From: JAKASX01 sp035534495
GTDB taxonomy: Bacteria > Acidobacteriota > Terriglobia > Acidiferrales > UBA7541
Direction: 5' to 3'
DNA length: 43,079 bases
Assembly: GCA_035534495.1 (NCBI GenBank)
Contig: DATLRW010000224.1
Coordinates: forward strand, 1 to 43,079
Shown here piece by piece: positions 7,745 through 16,852 of the stretch. Numbering within the stretch: the first letter of the stretch is position 1; every line of letters starts with the position of its first letter. The position numbers and the translations under genes were made by a program. The notes under the pieces were generated by a model that worked only from the letters and a program-made list of their open reading frames with translations, was not told the origin of the DNA and did no database searches.

Positions 7745-8452
7745 ATGACAACCGCAAACGACGAGCGGGCAATCCGCACCGAATCCGTCTCCCGGCATTT
7801 CCAGATGGGGAAAACGCTGATTCGCGCCGTGGACCAGGTGACGATCGAGGTCCGGCGCGGCGAATTTCTCGCTCTTCTGGGCAGCTCGGGTTCGGGGAAA
7901 TCGACGCTGCTCTATCTGCTCGCCGGTCTAGACAGGCCGACCTCGGGATCGGTTTTCGTCGAGGGACGAAACCTCGCCACGATGAGTTCGCTGGAACTGG
8001 CCCGCTACCGCAGCCGAACCGTCGGCATGGTGTTTCAATCCTTCAATCTGCTTCCCCGGATGACCCTGGAGGAAAACGTGGAGCTGCCGCTGCGCCTGGC
8101 GGAGGTGGACAGGACCGAGCGCGCGGCGCGGGTGCGGGAAGCGCTCGACCGGGTCCTGCTCTCGAAACGGGCGGCGCACCGGCCCGGCGAGCTTTCCGGC
8201 GGCGAGCAGCAGCGGGCCGCCCTGGCGCGCGCCCTGGTGAATCGGCCGACGATCCTGTTCGCCGATGAACCGACCGGGAATCTCGACAGCGCGACGGGCG
8301 AGGAAATCATGGGACTGCTCGCCGAATTCAACCGCTCGCCCGGAATGACGATCGTGATGGTGACGCACGAGCGGGCGCTCGCCGAGCGCTTCGCCGCCCG
8401 CATCGCCGTCGTGGCCGATGGCAAGCTGGCCGGTAACGGAGCCGGGGCGTGA
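7745..8452 (+). CDS. ABC transporter ATP-binding protein (MacB/LolD type)
   Basis: A 235-residue ATPase for the permease encoded directly downstream. Walker A is GSSGSGKST, the Q-loop follows at MVFQSFNLLPRMT, the signature is LSGGEQQRAALARAL, Walker B is ILFADEPTGNLDSATG, and the switch His is in VMVTHE. The NLLPRMT and ADEPTGNLDS sequences are typical of the MacB/LolD/FtsE family, which works by mechanotransmission and does not move substrate through the membrane. No Shine-Dalgarno is visible; a TAACAT box (7729-7734) lies just upstream. The stop overlaps the GTG of the permease by 4 bases. Confidence 0.94.
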   Translation: MTTANDERAIRTESVSRHFQMGKTLIRAVDQVTIEVRRGEFLALLGSSGSGKSTLLYLLAGLDRPTSGSVFVEGRNLATMSSLELARYRSRTVGMVFQSFNLLPRMTLEENVELPLRLAEVDRTERAARVREALDRVLLSKRAAHRPGELSGGEQQRAALARALVNRPTILFADEPTGNLDSATGEEIMGLLAEFNRSPGMTIVMVTHERALAERFAARIAVVADGKLAGNGAGA

Positions 8453-9819
8453 AGGCGAGCGATTTGGGCGAGCTCGCCCTCCGCAATCTGCGCGAAGCCC
8501 TGCTGCGCAATTCGCTGACGACGCTCGGCGTGGCCGTGGGCGTTGCGTCGCTGGTGGCAATGCTTTCACTCGGGGTCGGGCTCCAGCAATTCACCAACAG
8601 TCGCCTCGCCAGCTCGGGGCTGTTCAATGCCGTTTTTGTCATGCCGCGCAACAATCTGCGGCTGTTTGAACAGCCGGGCGCGCAGCCCGTCGAATTGCCC
8701 CGCCCGCTCGACGAGCAGGCGCGCGATCAGATCGAACAGCTGCCCGACGTCGTCGGCGCCTATCCGCAAATCCATTTCGTCACCGAGCTGCGCTTCAACC
8801 ATATCCCCTACTCGACGCTCGTCGCCGGCCTGCCGCAATCGGACCGCAACGACGGGGCGTTTGACGGCATGCAGGGCCGGTTCTTTTCCGGCCCCGCGGC
8901 GAACGAAGCGATCCTGCAAATCCGTTTCGCGCGGCAGTTGTCGAAAGACCCGGCCTCCCTGCTGGGCCGGGAGCTGGTCCTGCGTTACGCGGCGCGCGAG
9001 CCGCTGAGCGCGAAGACGGTTGCCGGCGATGCCGGCTCGACCGACGCCTCGTCGCCCGGCGGCGGCAGCGGCGCGGCGCAAGGGTTTTCCGTGGTGGCGC
9101 GGCAGAAGGATCTGAAAATTGTCGGCATCGTCCAGACCGAGCCGCAAGGGGGATTCGGCGGCTTCCGGAAAACGCCGGTCTACATCCCGCTCCAGGTTGC
9201 CGAAGCCCTTCGCGCGACGCAGGTGAGCGATCTGCGCGACGTGCTGCAAGGACCGGCCAAAACAAGGCAGTATGCGAGTCTTACCGTCAGGGTAAAAAGC
9301 AGTTCGGAAGTGGTAAAAGTCGAAGCCCGGATCAAGGAGATGGGCTTTGCCGCCTATTCTCTCTTCGATACCTCGCGCGATCTCCAGCTGCTGTTCACCC
9401 TGCTCGACCTGCTGCTCGGCATTTTCGGCAGCCTGGCCCTGGCCGTTGCCACGCTCGGGATCGTCAACACGCTGGTCATGGCGATACTCGAACGCCGGCG
9501 GGAAATCGGCGTGCTGAAGGCGCTCGGAGCAGCCGACGGGGATGTGAAGCGGCTTTTCTTCGCCGAAGCCGGCGTGATGGGCCTGGTCGGCGGCGCGCTT
9601 GGCGTCGCGCTCGGCTGGTTCATTGGGCGAATGCTCACCTGGGGCACGAACTTCTACCTGCATCGGCAAGGCCTGCCGTCGGTGAACGTCTCGGCGGTGC
9701 CCTGGTGGCTCGCCTGTGGCGCCATCGCTTTCGCTTTGGGTGTAAGTCTGGTGGCGGGAATCTATCCGGCGGCGCGGGCTGCCAAGCTCGACCCGGTCGA
9801 GGCCTTGCGCTATGAGTAG
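8449..9819 (+). CDS. ABC transporter permease (MacB/FtsX family)
   Basis: A 456-residue permease with the MacB-type layout. There is one N-terminal helix (about residues 22-45), a large periplasmic MacB_PCD-like domain (about 50-300), and three C-terminal helices forming the FtsX domain (about 310-450). The C-terminal PAARAAKLDPVEALRYE motif is diagnostic of this family. The periplasmic domain holds a Gly/Ser-rich low-complexity insert near residues 195-210. It starts at a GTG that overlaps the ATPase stop (GTGA) and its end overlaps the esterase start by 8 bases, so the three genes form a translationally coupled unit. The substrate is unknown; lipoproteins, peptides or macrolides are options for the family. 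Confidence 0.92.
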   Translation: MKASDLGELALRNLREALLRNSLTTLGVAVGVASLVAMLSLGVGLQQFTNSRLASSGLFNAVFVMPRNNLRLFEQPGAQPVELPRPLDEQARDQIEQLPDVVGAYPQIHFVTELRFNHIPYSTLVAGLPQSDRNDGAFDGMQGRFFSGPAANEAILQIRFARQLSKDPASLLGRELVLRYAAREPLSAKTVAGDAGSTDASSPGGGSGAAQGFSVVARQKDLKIVGIVQTEPQGGFGGFRKTPVYIPLQVAEALRATQVSDLRDVLQGPAKTRQYASLTVRVKSSSEVVKVEARIKEMGFAAYSLFDTSRDLQLLFTLLDLLLGIFGSLALAVATLGIVNTLVMAILERRREIGVLKALGAADGDVKRLFFAEAGVMGLVGGALGVALGWFIGRMLTWGTNFYLHRQGLPSVNVSAVPWWLACGAIAFALGVSLVAGIYPAARAAKLDPVEALRYE

Positions 9820-10714
9820 GGGCCGGCGGGCGATCTTCACACTGGCGCTCGGTCTGTTGCTTTTAGGGCTCGCTCCCGGTCCGGCGCATGCTGCGCCCGG
9901 CCGCGCCGAATGCCGCGCTGTGCCCAGCCGAATCCTCGGCCACGCCGTTCCCTATTGCATCCTGCTGCCGCCGGCCTACGATTCCCGGAAGTCGCGCCGG
10001 TTTCCCGTGCTCTATTTCCTGCATGGCCTGGGCGGCAACGCGGAGATGCTGATCGAATCCGGCGCCATGATGGACATCGAGAATGCCTGGGAAAGCGGCC
10101 GCCTGGGCCAGTTCCTGATCGTCACGCCGGATGCCGACACGAGTTTCTACATCAATTCACGCGACGGCCGCGACCGCTACGAGGATTTCTTCCTGCGCGA
10201 GTTCATGCCGTTCATCGAAACCCATTACCGCGCGCTGTCGGGCCGGCGCAACCGCGGCATCGGCGGCATCTCGATGGGCGGCTACGGCGCCTTGCATCTG
10301 GCCTTTGCCCATCCGCAGCTGTTCGGATCGGTGACGGCATCGAGCGCCGCGCTCATCGCCAGTTTGCCCCACGTCACCGCCGCCGGCGCCCGGGCGCTGC
10401 CGATGCTACAGGTCATCGGCGGCGTGTTCGGCTCACCGCTCGATCGCGCGTTTTGGGACCGGAACGACCCTCTGCATCTGGCCCGCCGGGCGAATCTGTC
10501 AGGACTCAAAATCGAATTCGATTGTGGCGAGCAGGATGATTACGGCTTTGAAAAGGGCGCGGAGGAACTGGACCGGATTCTCGCCGCGCGCCACATCCCG
10601 CACGTTTTTCATCTCTATCCCGGCGGCCACGACTGGCCCTATTTCGCCGCGCGGCTGCCCGCCGCGCTCGCGTTTCATTCCCGCGCCTTTGGCATGAAGA
10701 CTTCCGAAAAATAG
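9812..10714 (+). CDS. Secreted alpha/beta hydrolase (esterase D / tributyrin-esterase type)
   Basis: A 300-residue enzyme with an N-terminal signal peptide (basic MSRGRR, then a hydrophobic stretch to about residue 22 and an AHA-type cleavage site near 28). The oxyanion region is YFLHGLGG, and the nucleophile elbow is GISMGG with Ser154. Asp near residue 243 (EQDDYGF) and His near 272 (PGGHDWPYF) complete the expected triad. This is the S-formylglutathione hydrolase/tributyrin esterase fold, also seen in mycolyltransferases. Being exported and coupled to the ABC permease (8-base overlap), it may act on an envelope ester or on something the transporter handles. The substrate is not deducible. 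Confidence 0.9.
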   Translation: MSRGRRAIFTLALGLLLLGLAPGPAHAAPGRAECRAVPSRILGHAVPYCILLPPAYDSRKSRRFPVLYFLHGLGGNAEMLIESGAMMDIENAWESGRLGQFLIVTPDADTSFYINSRDGRDRYEDFFLREFMPFIETHYRALSGRRNRGIGGISMGGYGALHLAFAHPQLFGSVTASSAALIASLPHVTAAGARALPMLQVIGGVFGSPLDRAFWDRNDPLHLARRANLSGLKIEFDCGEQDDYGFEKGAEELDRILAARHIPHVFHLYPGGHDWPYFAARLPAALAFHSRAFGMKTSEK

Positions 10715-10725
10715 ATCGCTTCGGC

Positions 10726-13700
10726 TCAGGTGTCGCTCGGCGGCTCGAAGCGCCCGAAACGCAGCGCGAGTGCCGGAAGAACGAGCAGATTCAAGGCGGT
10801 CGAAGTGAACAGGCCGCCGAGGATCACGATGGCCATCGGCCCTTCGATTTCGGCGCCTGCCCTGCCGCCGGCTAGCGCCAGCGGCAGGAGTCCAAGGCCG
10901 GTGACCAGCGCCGTCATCAGAATAGGCGAGAGGCGCTCGAGCGCGCCGCGGACGGCCGCTTCGGGACCCCAATCCATTCCCTCCACCGCGACCAGATGCT
11001 CGTAATGCGAGATGAGCATGATGGCGTTGCGCACCGTGATGCCGAAGAGAGTCACGAAACCGACGAGCGAGCCGAGCGAAAGCGTGCGGTCGTTAAACAG
11101 CCAAGCGGCCAGCACTCCTCCCACGAGCGCGAAAGGCAAATTCAAAAGCACCAGGAAGAGATTCCGATAGTTCGTCAGCACGATCGATAGCAGCAGCACG
11201 ATGCCGATTCCGGCCAGAATGGAATCCACCAGAAGATCGCGGCGCGCCTGAGCGGCTGCCGCAGCCGTGCTCAGGAACTGAGCGTAGACGCCCGCGGGCA
11301 GGTGGAGTTGGGCGATGCGGATTTGCGCCTCGGCAACAAACGAGGCGACGTTGCGTCCGGTGACGTCGCACGTGACCGGCTGCACGCGGCGGCCGCCTTC
11401 GTGATAGATCATGTAGCGGCCCGAATCGGCGTAGACGCGTGCGACCTGGCCGAGCGAGACGTAGTTGCCGTCGGGCGTGCGCAAGGGCAGTGAGGCGAGG
11501 TCGGCAACGTTGTTGCGCTCATCGGGCGCGAGCCAAACGGCAACATCGAAGACTTGGTTTCCCTGAAAGATTTTGCCGACGCTATCGCCTTGGTACGCGG
11601 TGGAAACGGCCTGGAGCACTTGGACCGGGTCGAGTCCCCAACGCTCGGCGGCGCGGCGGCGAACGTCGACTTCGATTTGCGGCATCGAGGGCGGCGCCTG
11701 GATCTGGACGCCCGTGGCGCCGGGAATTTTCCGGAGGGTCGCGGCGATTTCAACCGCCGCTTGGTCGAGTTCGTCGAGGTTGTTGCCGACGGCTTCGACG
11801 GCCACCTGCTGCGTAAATCCGGAAAGAAGGTCGTGGAAACGCTCGGTGAGGAAGGTTTCCGTGGATATGGCGAGGCCGGGGAACCTCGCTGCCACCCGGC
11901 GAAGCTGCGCGGGAATACTCTCGGGATGAGGATAGGAGGGATCGACTTTGATATCGATTTCGCTGGCGTTAACTCCCCGCGCTTCCGACGCAAGCTCGCC
12001 GCGGCCGGCGCGCTGCGTGACCACCTGAACGAAGGGGAGCTTCATGAAAGCTTTCGTGATCCGCGTACCGATGCGAAGCGTTTCCCCCAGTGAAGCCCCG
12101 GGCGCCTCCTGAAAGTGGACGACGTAATAGCCTCCCTGAAGTTGCGGAATAAAGGAGCTGCGCAGGCGAGGAAGCAGCAAGAGGACGCCGAGAATCACCA
12201 TCCCCACCACAACCATGACTGTGCGGGACCATTTCTCGGCCATGGCCAGAAGCGGACGGTGAAGTCGTTTGGCCCAGGCCACCAGCGGTGGATCGTGAGG
12301 CGCCAGTTCGCGTTTGCCCAGCAGCAACAGGCACATCGCCGGCGTCACCGTGAGGGCGACCGCGAGGGAGGCGAGGATAGAAGAGATGTAGGCGACGCCG
12401 AGCGGGGCGAAGATGCGGCCGGCAAGCCCGGAAATCGCGAGCACGGGCAAAAACACCAGGACGACGGCAAATGTGGCGTAAACCACGGCGCTGCGGACTT
12501 CGAGCGAGGCGTCGAGAACCACGCGGAAAATGGGCCGCGGCGAGGCGGAAGATCGGTTTTCCCGCAAGCGGCGCAGGATGTTTTCGACGTCGATCACGGC
12601 GTCGTCGACCACCTCGCCGATGGCGATCGCCAGCCCGCCGAGCGTCATGACATTCAGGCTGTAGCCGAGACTCGACAGAACGAGCGTGGCCGTGAGCAGG
12701 GAAAGAGGAATGGCGACGCATGAAATGGCGGCTGTGCGCAGATCGAACAAAAAGAGAAAGAGGACGATGACCACCAGTATCGCCCCGATGAACAGCGCGC
12801 TCCGGATATTGCGCAGGGCCGTCAGCACGAAGCTGGCCGGGCGGAAAAGATTGGTGTGAAGGGTTATTTTCTCGGCGGCCAATGCGGGTTGCAGTTCGGC
12901 CAGGGCCCGGCTGAGCCGGGCCGTGACGGCCAGGGTGTTGGTGCCGGGCTGGCTGGAAGCAAGCAGGAGAACGCAAGGCCTGCCATCGATGGAGGCGGCG
13001 CCGAAGGCGGGTGCCGGAGCGGCAACGACGCGCGCAACGTCGCCGATGGTGACGTTTCTGCCGCCGACGCGCGCCAGGACGGTGCCGGCGATAGCTTCGG
13101 GATCGGTGGTTTGCGCCTGGGATTGAAGGACCAGCCGCTGGTTGGGTGTGTCGATGAACCCGGCGCCGAGCACGCCGGTCGCGTGTTTGGCCGCCGCCAG
13201 AAGTTCGGCGACGGTCAGACGGCGCTGGATAAGTTTTTCGGGGTCGTACTGGATTTGGATCTGTCGCACGGAGCGGCCAAAGACGGCGATATTGGCCACG
13301 CCCGGCACAGCCAGCAGACGCGGGCGGACCGTCCAGTAGGCGGCGGTTTGCACGTCCATCAGGGAATGCGCCCGCGATGTAAGTGCGACGGCCATAACCG
13401 TGCCGGCCGAGGAAGTGGGCGGAGACAAAATGGGTGTTTGGACGCCCGCGGGCAGAATGGAGCTGATCCCGACCAGGCGCTGGGCGAGGATTTCACGAAT
13501 GCGATAGATGTGGGTGGTGAATTGAAACACCACCACAATCGACGAAAAGCCCTGAATGGAAGTGGAGCGCAGCGCGGCAATGCCCGGCGAACCGTTAATG
13601 GTGTTTTCAATCGGTTGCGTGACGAGCGTCTCCACCTGCCCGGCGGAAAGGCCGGGCGCTTCGGTCTTGAGCGTGACCTCAGCGGGCGCAAAATTGGGCA

Positions 13701-13815
13701 AGATGTCGTATTGCGCCGTGGTGAGCGAATAGATGCCGTAGCCGAACAGCATCAGGGCAAGAACCATAACGATGCCGCGACGGCTGAGAGCCCAGCTAAC
13801 GATGCCGCTCAACAT
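10726..13815 (-). CDS. RND efflux pump inner-membrane subunit (CusA/CzcA-like)
   Basis: A 1029-residue RND transporter, the usual length for the family. It has an N-terminal helix, two large periplasmic loops, and two blocks of transmembrane helices (about residues 335-540 and 855-1010). The fourth-helix proton-relay segment is AIAIGEVVDDAVIDVENILRR, with paired acidic residues typical of heavy-metal efflux (HME) members. The second block has VTLFGITVRNAIMLISHYEHL. It would export substrate by proton antiport together with the adaptor and outer-membrane protein encoded upstream. The export substrate is not settled by sequence; metal is the first candidate from family resemblance. A CCGGGAGG ribosome site precedes the ATG, and the gene converges on the esterase. 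Confidence 0.93.
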   Translation of the reverse strand: MLSGIVSWALSRRGIVMVLALMLFGYGIYSLTTAQYDILPNFAPAEVTLKTEAPGLSAGQVETLVTQPIENTINGSPGIAALRSTSIQGFSSIVVVFQFTTHIYRIREILAQRLVGISSILPAGVQTPILSPPTSSAGTVMAVALTSRAHSLMDVQTAAYWTVRPRLLAVPGVANIAVFGRSVRQIQIQYDPEKLIQRRLTVAELLAAAKHATGVLGAGFIDTPNQRLVLQSQAQTTDPEAIAGTVLARVGGRNVTIGDVARVVAAPAPAFGAASIDGRPCVLLLASSQPGTNTLAVTARLSRALAELQPALAAEKITLHTNLFRPASFVLTALRNIRSALFIGAILVVIVLFLFLFDLRTAAISCVAIPLSLLTATLVLSSLGYSLNVMTLGGLAIAIGEVVDDAVIDVENILRRLRENRSSASPRPIFRVVLDASLEVRSAVVYATFAVVLVFLPVLAISGLAGRIFAPLGVAYISSILASLAVALTVTPAMCLLLLGKRELAPHDPPLVAWAKRLHRPLLAMAEKWSRTVMVVVGMVILGVLLLLPRLRSSFIPQLQGGYYVVHFQEAPGASLGETLRIGTRITKAFMKLPFVQVVTQRAGRGELASEARGVNASEIDIKVDPSYPHPESIPAQLRRVAARFPGLAISTETFLTERFHDLLSGFTQQVAVEAVGNNLDELDQAAVEIAATLRKIPGATGVQIQAPPSMPQIEVDVRRRAAERWGLDPVQVLQAVSTAYQGDSVGKIFQGNQVFDVAVWLAPDERNNVADLASLPLRTPDGNYVSLGQVARVYADSGRYMIYHEGGRRVQPVTCDVTGRNVASFVAEAQIRIAQLHLPAGVYAQFLSTAAAAAQARRDLLVDSILAGIGIVLLLSIVLTNYRNLFLVLLNLPFALVGGVLAAWLFNDRTLSLGSLVGFVTLFGITVRNAIMLISHYEHLVAVEGMDWGPEAAVRGALERLSPILMTALVTGLGLLPLALAGGRAGAEIEGPMAIVILGGLFTSTALNLLVLPALALRFGRFEPPSDT

Positions 13816-13955
13816 GCCACGGCCTCCGGGAGGTCAATCCCAATGATTGAAGAGAGGGGAAGCGGCGCCTCGGCGGCCGGATGCGTTTGGACGGGCGGGA
13901 GCTTTTGTAGAAATCGGCGGGTGAAGCCGGGAAGAAGATTCTGAAAGGGCCCCAT
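13809..13955 (-). CDS. Possible 48-residue ORF in the adaptor-pump gap
   Basis: Between the adaptor stop and the RND pump start there is an uninterrupted short frame. Its ATG (13953-13955) shares a base with the adaptor stop codon (TGATG), and its TGA (13809-13811) lies just inside the pump gene, so it fills the 139-bp gap exactly. The predicted product begins MGPFQNLLPGFTRRF, is Pro-rich and has no clear membrane segment. It could be a genuine small protein, a device for coupling translation across the gap, or chance. I know of no family for it. Confidence 0.3.
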   Translation of the reverse strand: MGPFQNLLPGFTRRFLQKLPPVQTHPAAEAPLPLSSIIGIDLPEAVAC

Positions 13956-15004
13956 CAGTCGTCGTCTCCTTCACCACCCTGATTGCCGGGGACAGCCAGG
14001 GTTTCGGCGGAAAATAGTTCCTCAACGGCGTGGGTAACGATGCGGTCGCCGGACAGAAACCCCGCGGTGACGAACCAGCCATCCGCCACCGGCTTATCGG
14101 TCGGCACAACCAAACGTCGGAAGCGGTTGGGAGCGGTTTCCTGATAGGCCCACGCCTGACCCTGCGACCAAACGACCGCTGCCGCGGGAATGACGACCCC
14201 GCTCCGCGCCGGGCCCGCCGGTATTTCAGCAACCAGATTTAATCCCGGAGCGAAGCCGGGCCGCGCTGGAATGACGTAGAGAAAATTCAGCCCTTGAATC
14301 ACCGGGTTGATTTGCGGAAAGGAAGAGACCAGGCGTGCCGGCACAGCCGAGCCGGAAGGGGTGACGAGACGCGCGATCGGCGGGGCAGAGCGCGGGTCGC
14401 CCGCGACCAACGTTACTTGCACAAGCCATTCCTGCTGGCCCAGGATTTTTTCGAAGGTCGGCGATCGCGCGACCAGCCATTTTCGCAACACCGGGCCCCA
14501 CTGCTGCTCGATACCGAGCGTGTCGAGCTGGAGCTGACGTTGGAGAGCGACGGTTTGTGCCTGGCTCGATGTCAGGGTGCCGCGCGCGGCCTGCAGCGCC
14601 ATGAGTGAAGTGTTCTGGTTCTCGTGGTATAGCACGTTCTGGCGTTGGTACTCGTGGCGGGCGACCGCAAGGCCGGCGCGGGCCATGGCGAGATTCTTTG
14701 TGTCGGTGACATAGGTGGCGGCCCAAGTCGTAAGGGCTTGCGGCGATAGCACGACGGCCACCGTTCGCAGCTCCGGCACATGCCGCACCGGTTTCAGAAC
14801 CGTTATACGCAACCCCATGTCCTTGACCGCGTCCGCGTCTAGCGCCACGGTCCTCGATGCCGGTTGTTCCGGCAAGGGATCGGCTTTCTGCGCCTGCGTG
14901 CGCGCCGCGAACCGCCGGTTGCCGTTGGCTGGACGGTGCAGGGCCCAGCCTGTGGCGGAGACAGCGAGAATGCCGAGCACCCCCACAGATATAAGCTTTT
15001 TCAT
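13955..15004 (-). CDS. RND efflux periplasmic adaptor (membrane fusion protein)
   Basis: A 349-residue HlyD/CusB-like adaptor. An N-terminal signal or anchor (MKKLISVGVLGILAVSATGWAL) is followed by a variable linker, a coiled-coil hairpin region (roughly residues 110-190, with AGLAVARHEYQRQN and ARGTLTSSQAQTVALQRQ), a barrel domain, and a C-terminal region ending in a Gly/Asp-rich tail. I placed the start at 15004, not the upstream in-frame ATG at 15064, because AAAGGAG sits just before it, the signal peptide begins there, and its ATGA overlaps the stop of the outer-membrane gene. It links the pump at 10726-13815 with the OMF at 15001-16416. Confidence 0.88.
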   Translation of the reverse strand: MKKLISVGVLGILAVSATGWALHRPANGNRRFAARTQAQKADPLPEQPASRTVALDADAVKDMGLRITVLKPVRHVPELRTVAVVLSPQALTTWAATYVTDTKNLAMARAGLAVARHEYQRQNVLYHENQNTSLMALQAARGTLTSSQAQTVALQRQLQLDTLGIEQQWGPVLRKWLVARSPTFEKILGQQEWLVQVTLVAGDPRSAPPIARLVTPSGSAVPARLVSSFPQINPVIQGLNFLYVIPARPGFAPGLNLVAEIPAGPARSGVVIPAAAVVWSQGQAWAYQETAPNRFRRLVVPTDKPVADGWFVTAGFLSGDRIVTHAVEELFSAETLAVPGNQGGEGDDD

Positions 15005-16416
15005 TGTTCGGACTCCTTTCGCCCGGGCGCGACGCTCTTTGGCGAAGGAACGGGCAAAATCCAAGCACTTGGGTCGAGCGGTTGTTCGACGGCGTCTTCC
15101 AGGGCGCCCAGGGCGGCCTGCGCTTGACCGAGCGCCTGGAGCCGCTGCTGGCTATAGACAGCGCCTGCGAGCATAACTGTGTTCAATTGAAGGTGATTGC
15201 TTTCGCCGGCAGCCACGGCGCGCCGGGTCATTTGTACTTGCCGTCCCTGATTTAGGATCGGCCGGTTGGCCTCGTGCAGGTCGGCGAGGGCCGAACGATA
15301 AGCGGCCAGCGCCTGCTGGCTTTGGGCGATGGCGCGCGTCTGCACGGCCAAAAAGTTCGCCGCCGCTTCCTTCCGCAGCGCTTCGGCCTGTGCGATGGGA
15401 CCCTGGTTTCGATTTCGGATCGGGAGAACGATCGAAAAGGGAACGGTAAAATAATTGTTTCCCTCCTCGAACGCGTATCCGGGACCGATATTGAAATTGG
15501 GATATTGGCGGGCAAGTTGCAGTCGAAGCGCCGCATCGGCCGCGGCGTATTGATCGAGTGCAGCGCGAACGTCAAGACGGTTGAGCACCGCATCGCGCTC
15601 GATGCGTTGCGGTGAAAGAGAGGCCAGCGTGGGCAGGCGCCCGAAATTCGGCCAGGTCATTTCCAGGCCATCCAGGGCGTCGACGGGAACGCCGATGGCG
15701 CCGGCGAGCGCCGCCCGGGCGGTTGCCACCTGTCCCTGGTTCACGCTCACGGCGAACTGCAGGTTGGAAAGGGCAAGCTCCGCGGCCTCGAGCGGCGGCC
15801 GCGCCTCCTCGCCCGCCAGAAGCCTCTGGTGGAGCAGCGTAACGTGCCGGTCCTCGGTTCGCTCGGTCGCTTGCGACAGGACGAGCCTTGCCCGGGCCAT
15901 TCGATAGGCGAGCAAGGCTGTTCGCACCCCGCTCGCCACGCTCCATTCCGTTCCCGCCACGGCCATTTCCGCGGCCGATGAAAGGTCCTGCGCCTGTTCG
16001 ATTCGCAGGGCGCGCTTGCCGTGGGTTTCAATCGGGAAAACAAGGGGCAGATCGAAGAGCCACGGACTCGGAATTCCCGGCGTGAGACTCAGGCTGGGAT
16101 TGGGATGCTCGCCGGCCGTGACGATCCCGCCTTGGGCTGCGGCGAGCCGGTCGCGCGCGATTTCCATCTGCGGGCTGAAATAGAGCGCGGCCAGCGTGAG
16201 CGATGGAAGATCCCATTGCCGAAGGGGCCACGAAACCGGATGGCCCAGCGCCTTTTCCATGTAGTCGCGCAAACCGGGATCGCGCAGGCTGCGACTTTCG
16301 AGTTGCGAAGCCGTCTCGGTGGGAACAATGGGCGCGGGCCGATAGTGCTGGACGGCGCAGCCGGACAGCAAAGCGATAGCCGGCCAGAGAAACAGACTCG
16401 ATATTCGAAATTTCAT
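15001..16416 (-). CDS. Outer-membrane efflux lipoprotein (TolC/CusC family)
   Basis: A 471-residue outer-membrane factor. The N-terminus MKFRISSLFLWPAIALLSGC ends in a lipobox (LLSGC), so it is probably a lipoprotein as CusC is. Two outer_membrane_efflux repeats follow, with Ala- and Gln-rich helices such as AQAEALRKEAAANF and QALGQAQAALGALEDAV in the second half. The frame is open 68 codons further upstream, but those codons are a poor N-terminus; GGGAGAAAG precedes the ATG at 16416. It is the second gene of the left RND operon, after the 101-residue membrane protein, and its stop overlaps the adaptor start by 4 bases. Confidence 0.9.
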   Translation of the reverse strand: MKFRISSLFLWPAIALLSGCAVQHYRPAPIVPTETASQLESRSLRDPGLRDYMEKALGHPVSWPLRQWDLPSLTLAALYFSPQMEIARDRLAAAQGGIVTAGEHPNPSLSLTPGIPSPWLFDLPLVFPIETHGKRALRIEQAQDLSSAAEMAVAGTEWSVASGVRTALLAYRMARARLVLSQATERTEDRHVTLLHQRLLAGEEARPPLEAAELALSNLQFAVSVNQGQVATARAALAGAIGVPVDALDGLEMTWPNFGRLPTLASLSPQRIERDAVLNRLDVRAALDQYAAADAALRLQLARQYPNFNIGPGYAFEEGNNYFTVPFSIVLPIRNRNQGPIAQAEALRKEAAANFLAVQTRAIAQSQQALAAYRSALADLHEANRPILNQGRQVQMTRRAVAAGESNHLQLNTVMLAGAVYSQQRLQALGQAQAALGALEDAVEQPLDPSAWILPVPSPKSVAPGRKESEQ

Positions 16417-16507
16417 GGCCCTTTCTCCCTCATTGGGATGCACAAAGCACCACGGCGCGGGCGGCGCAAACTCGCACCCGCCGGTTTTCGTTGGGAGATA
16501 GGGAAAG

Positions 16508-16813
16508 CTAAATTCGCAGGATGGGCGGCGGCTGGCTGACCGCGGCCGGAGAGCCGGCAAAGGCCGCGCCGCTCCCGCCAAACGAAAAATCAGATATGTC
16601 GATTTTGGGTTTGGCCACAATGGTTGCCCGGAAGAGCAGATGGGCGGCCGGAATCGCCAGGCCGACCGATAAGGCCACGATCATCAGCGTCGTCTCGGTG
16701 TCTTTGCCTTTGGCTTCGGCGTGATCCCAGTGATCGAACATCTGGAGAATGGGGCAGGCAAAACACGCCGCGATCACGCCCAGCACGACGACGCGGATGA
16801 TGGCGCGGCGCAT
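16508..16813 (-). CDS. Small Cys/His membrane protein heading the left RND operon
   Basis: A 101-residue protein that I cannot assign to a named family. The first hydrophobic segment (about residues 5-25) ends in C17-x2-C20-P, followed by H28 and H31 in a FDHWDH stretch. An acidic/basic link and a second helix (about 43-62) follow, then a Gly/Ser/Pro-rich tail. The Cys and His residues at the membrane edge could bind a metal. It is the first gene after the divergent promoter region and is co-directional with the OMF, adaptor and pump genes, so a role in the same efflux system, for example as a metal chaperone or sensor, is plausible but unproven. Confidence 0.72.
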   Translation of the reverse strand: MRRAIIRVVVLGVIAACFACPILQMFDHWDHAEAKGKDTETTLMIVALSVGLAIPAAHLLFRATIVAKPKIDISDFSFGGSGAAFAGSPAAVSQPPPILRI

Positions 16814-16852
16814 GGCGGCATTTTAGACGAATTGCCCCGCCGATAGCCAATT

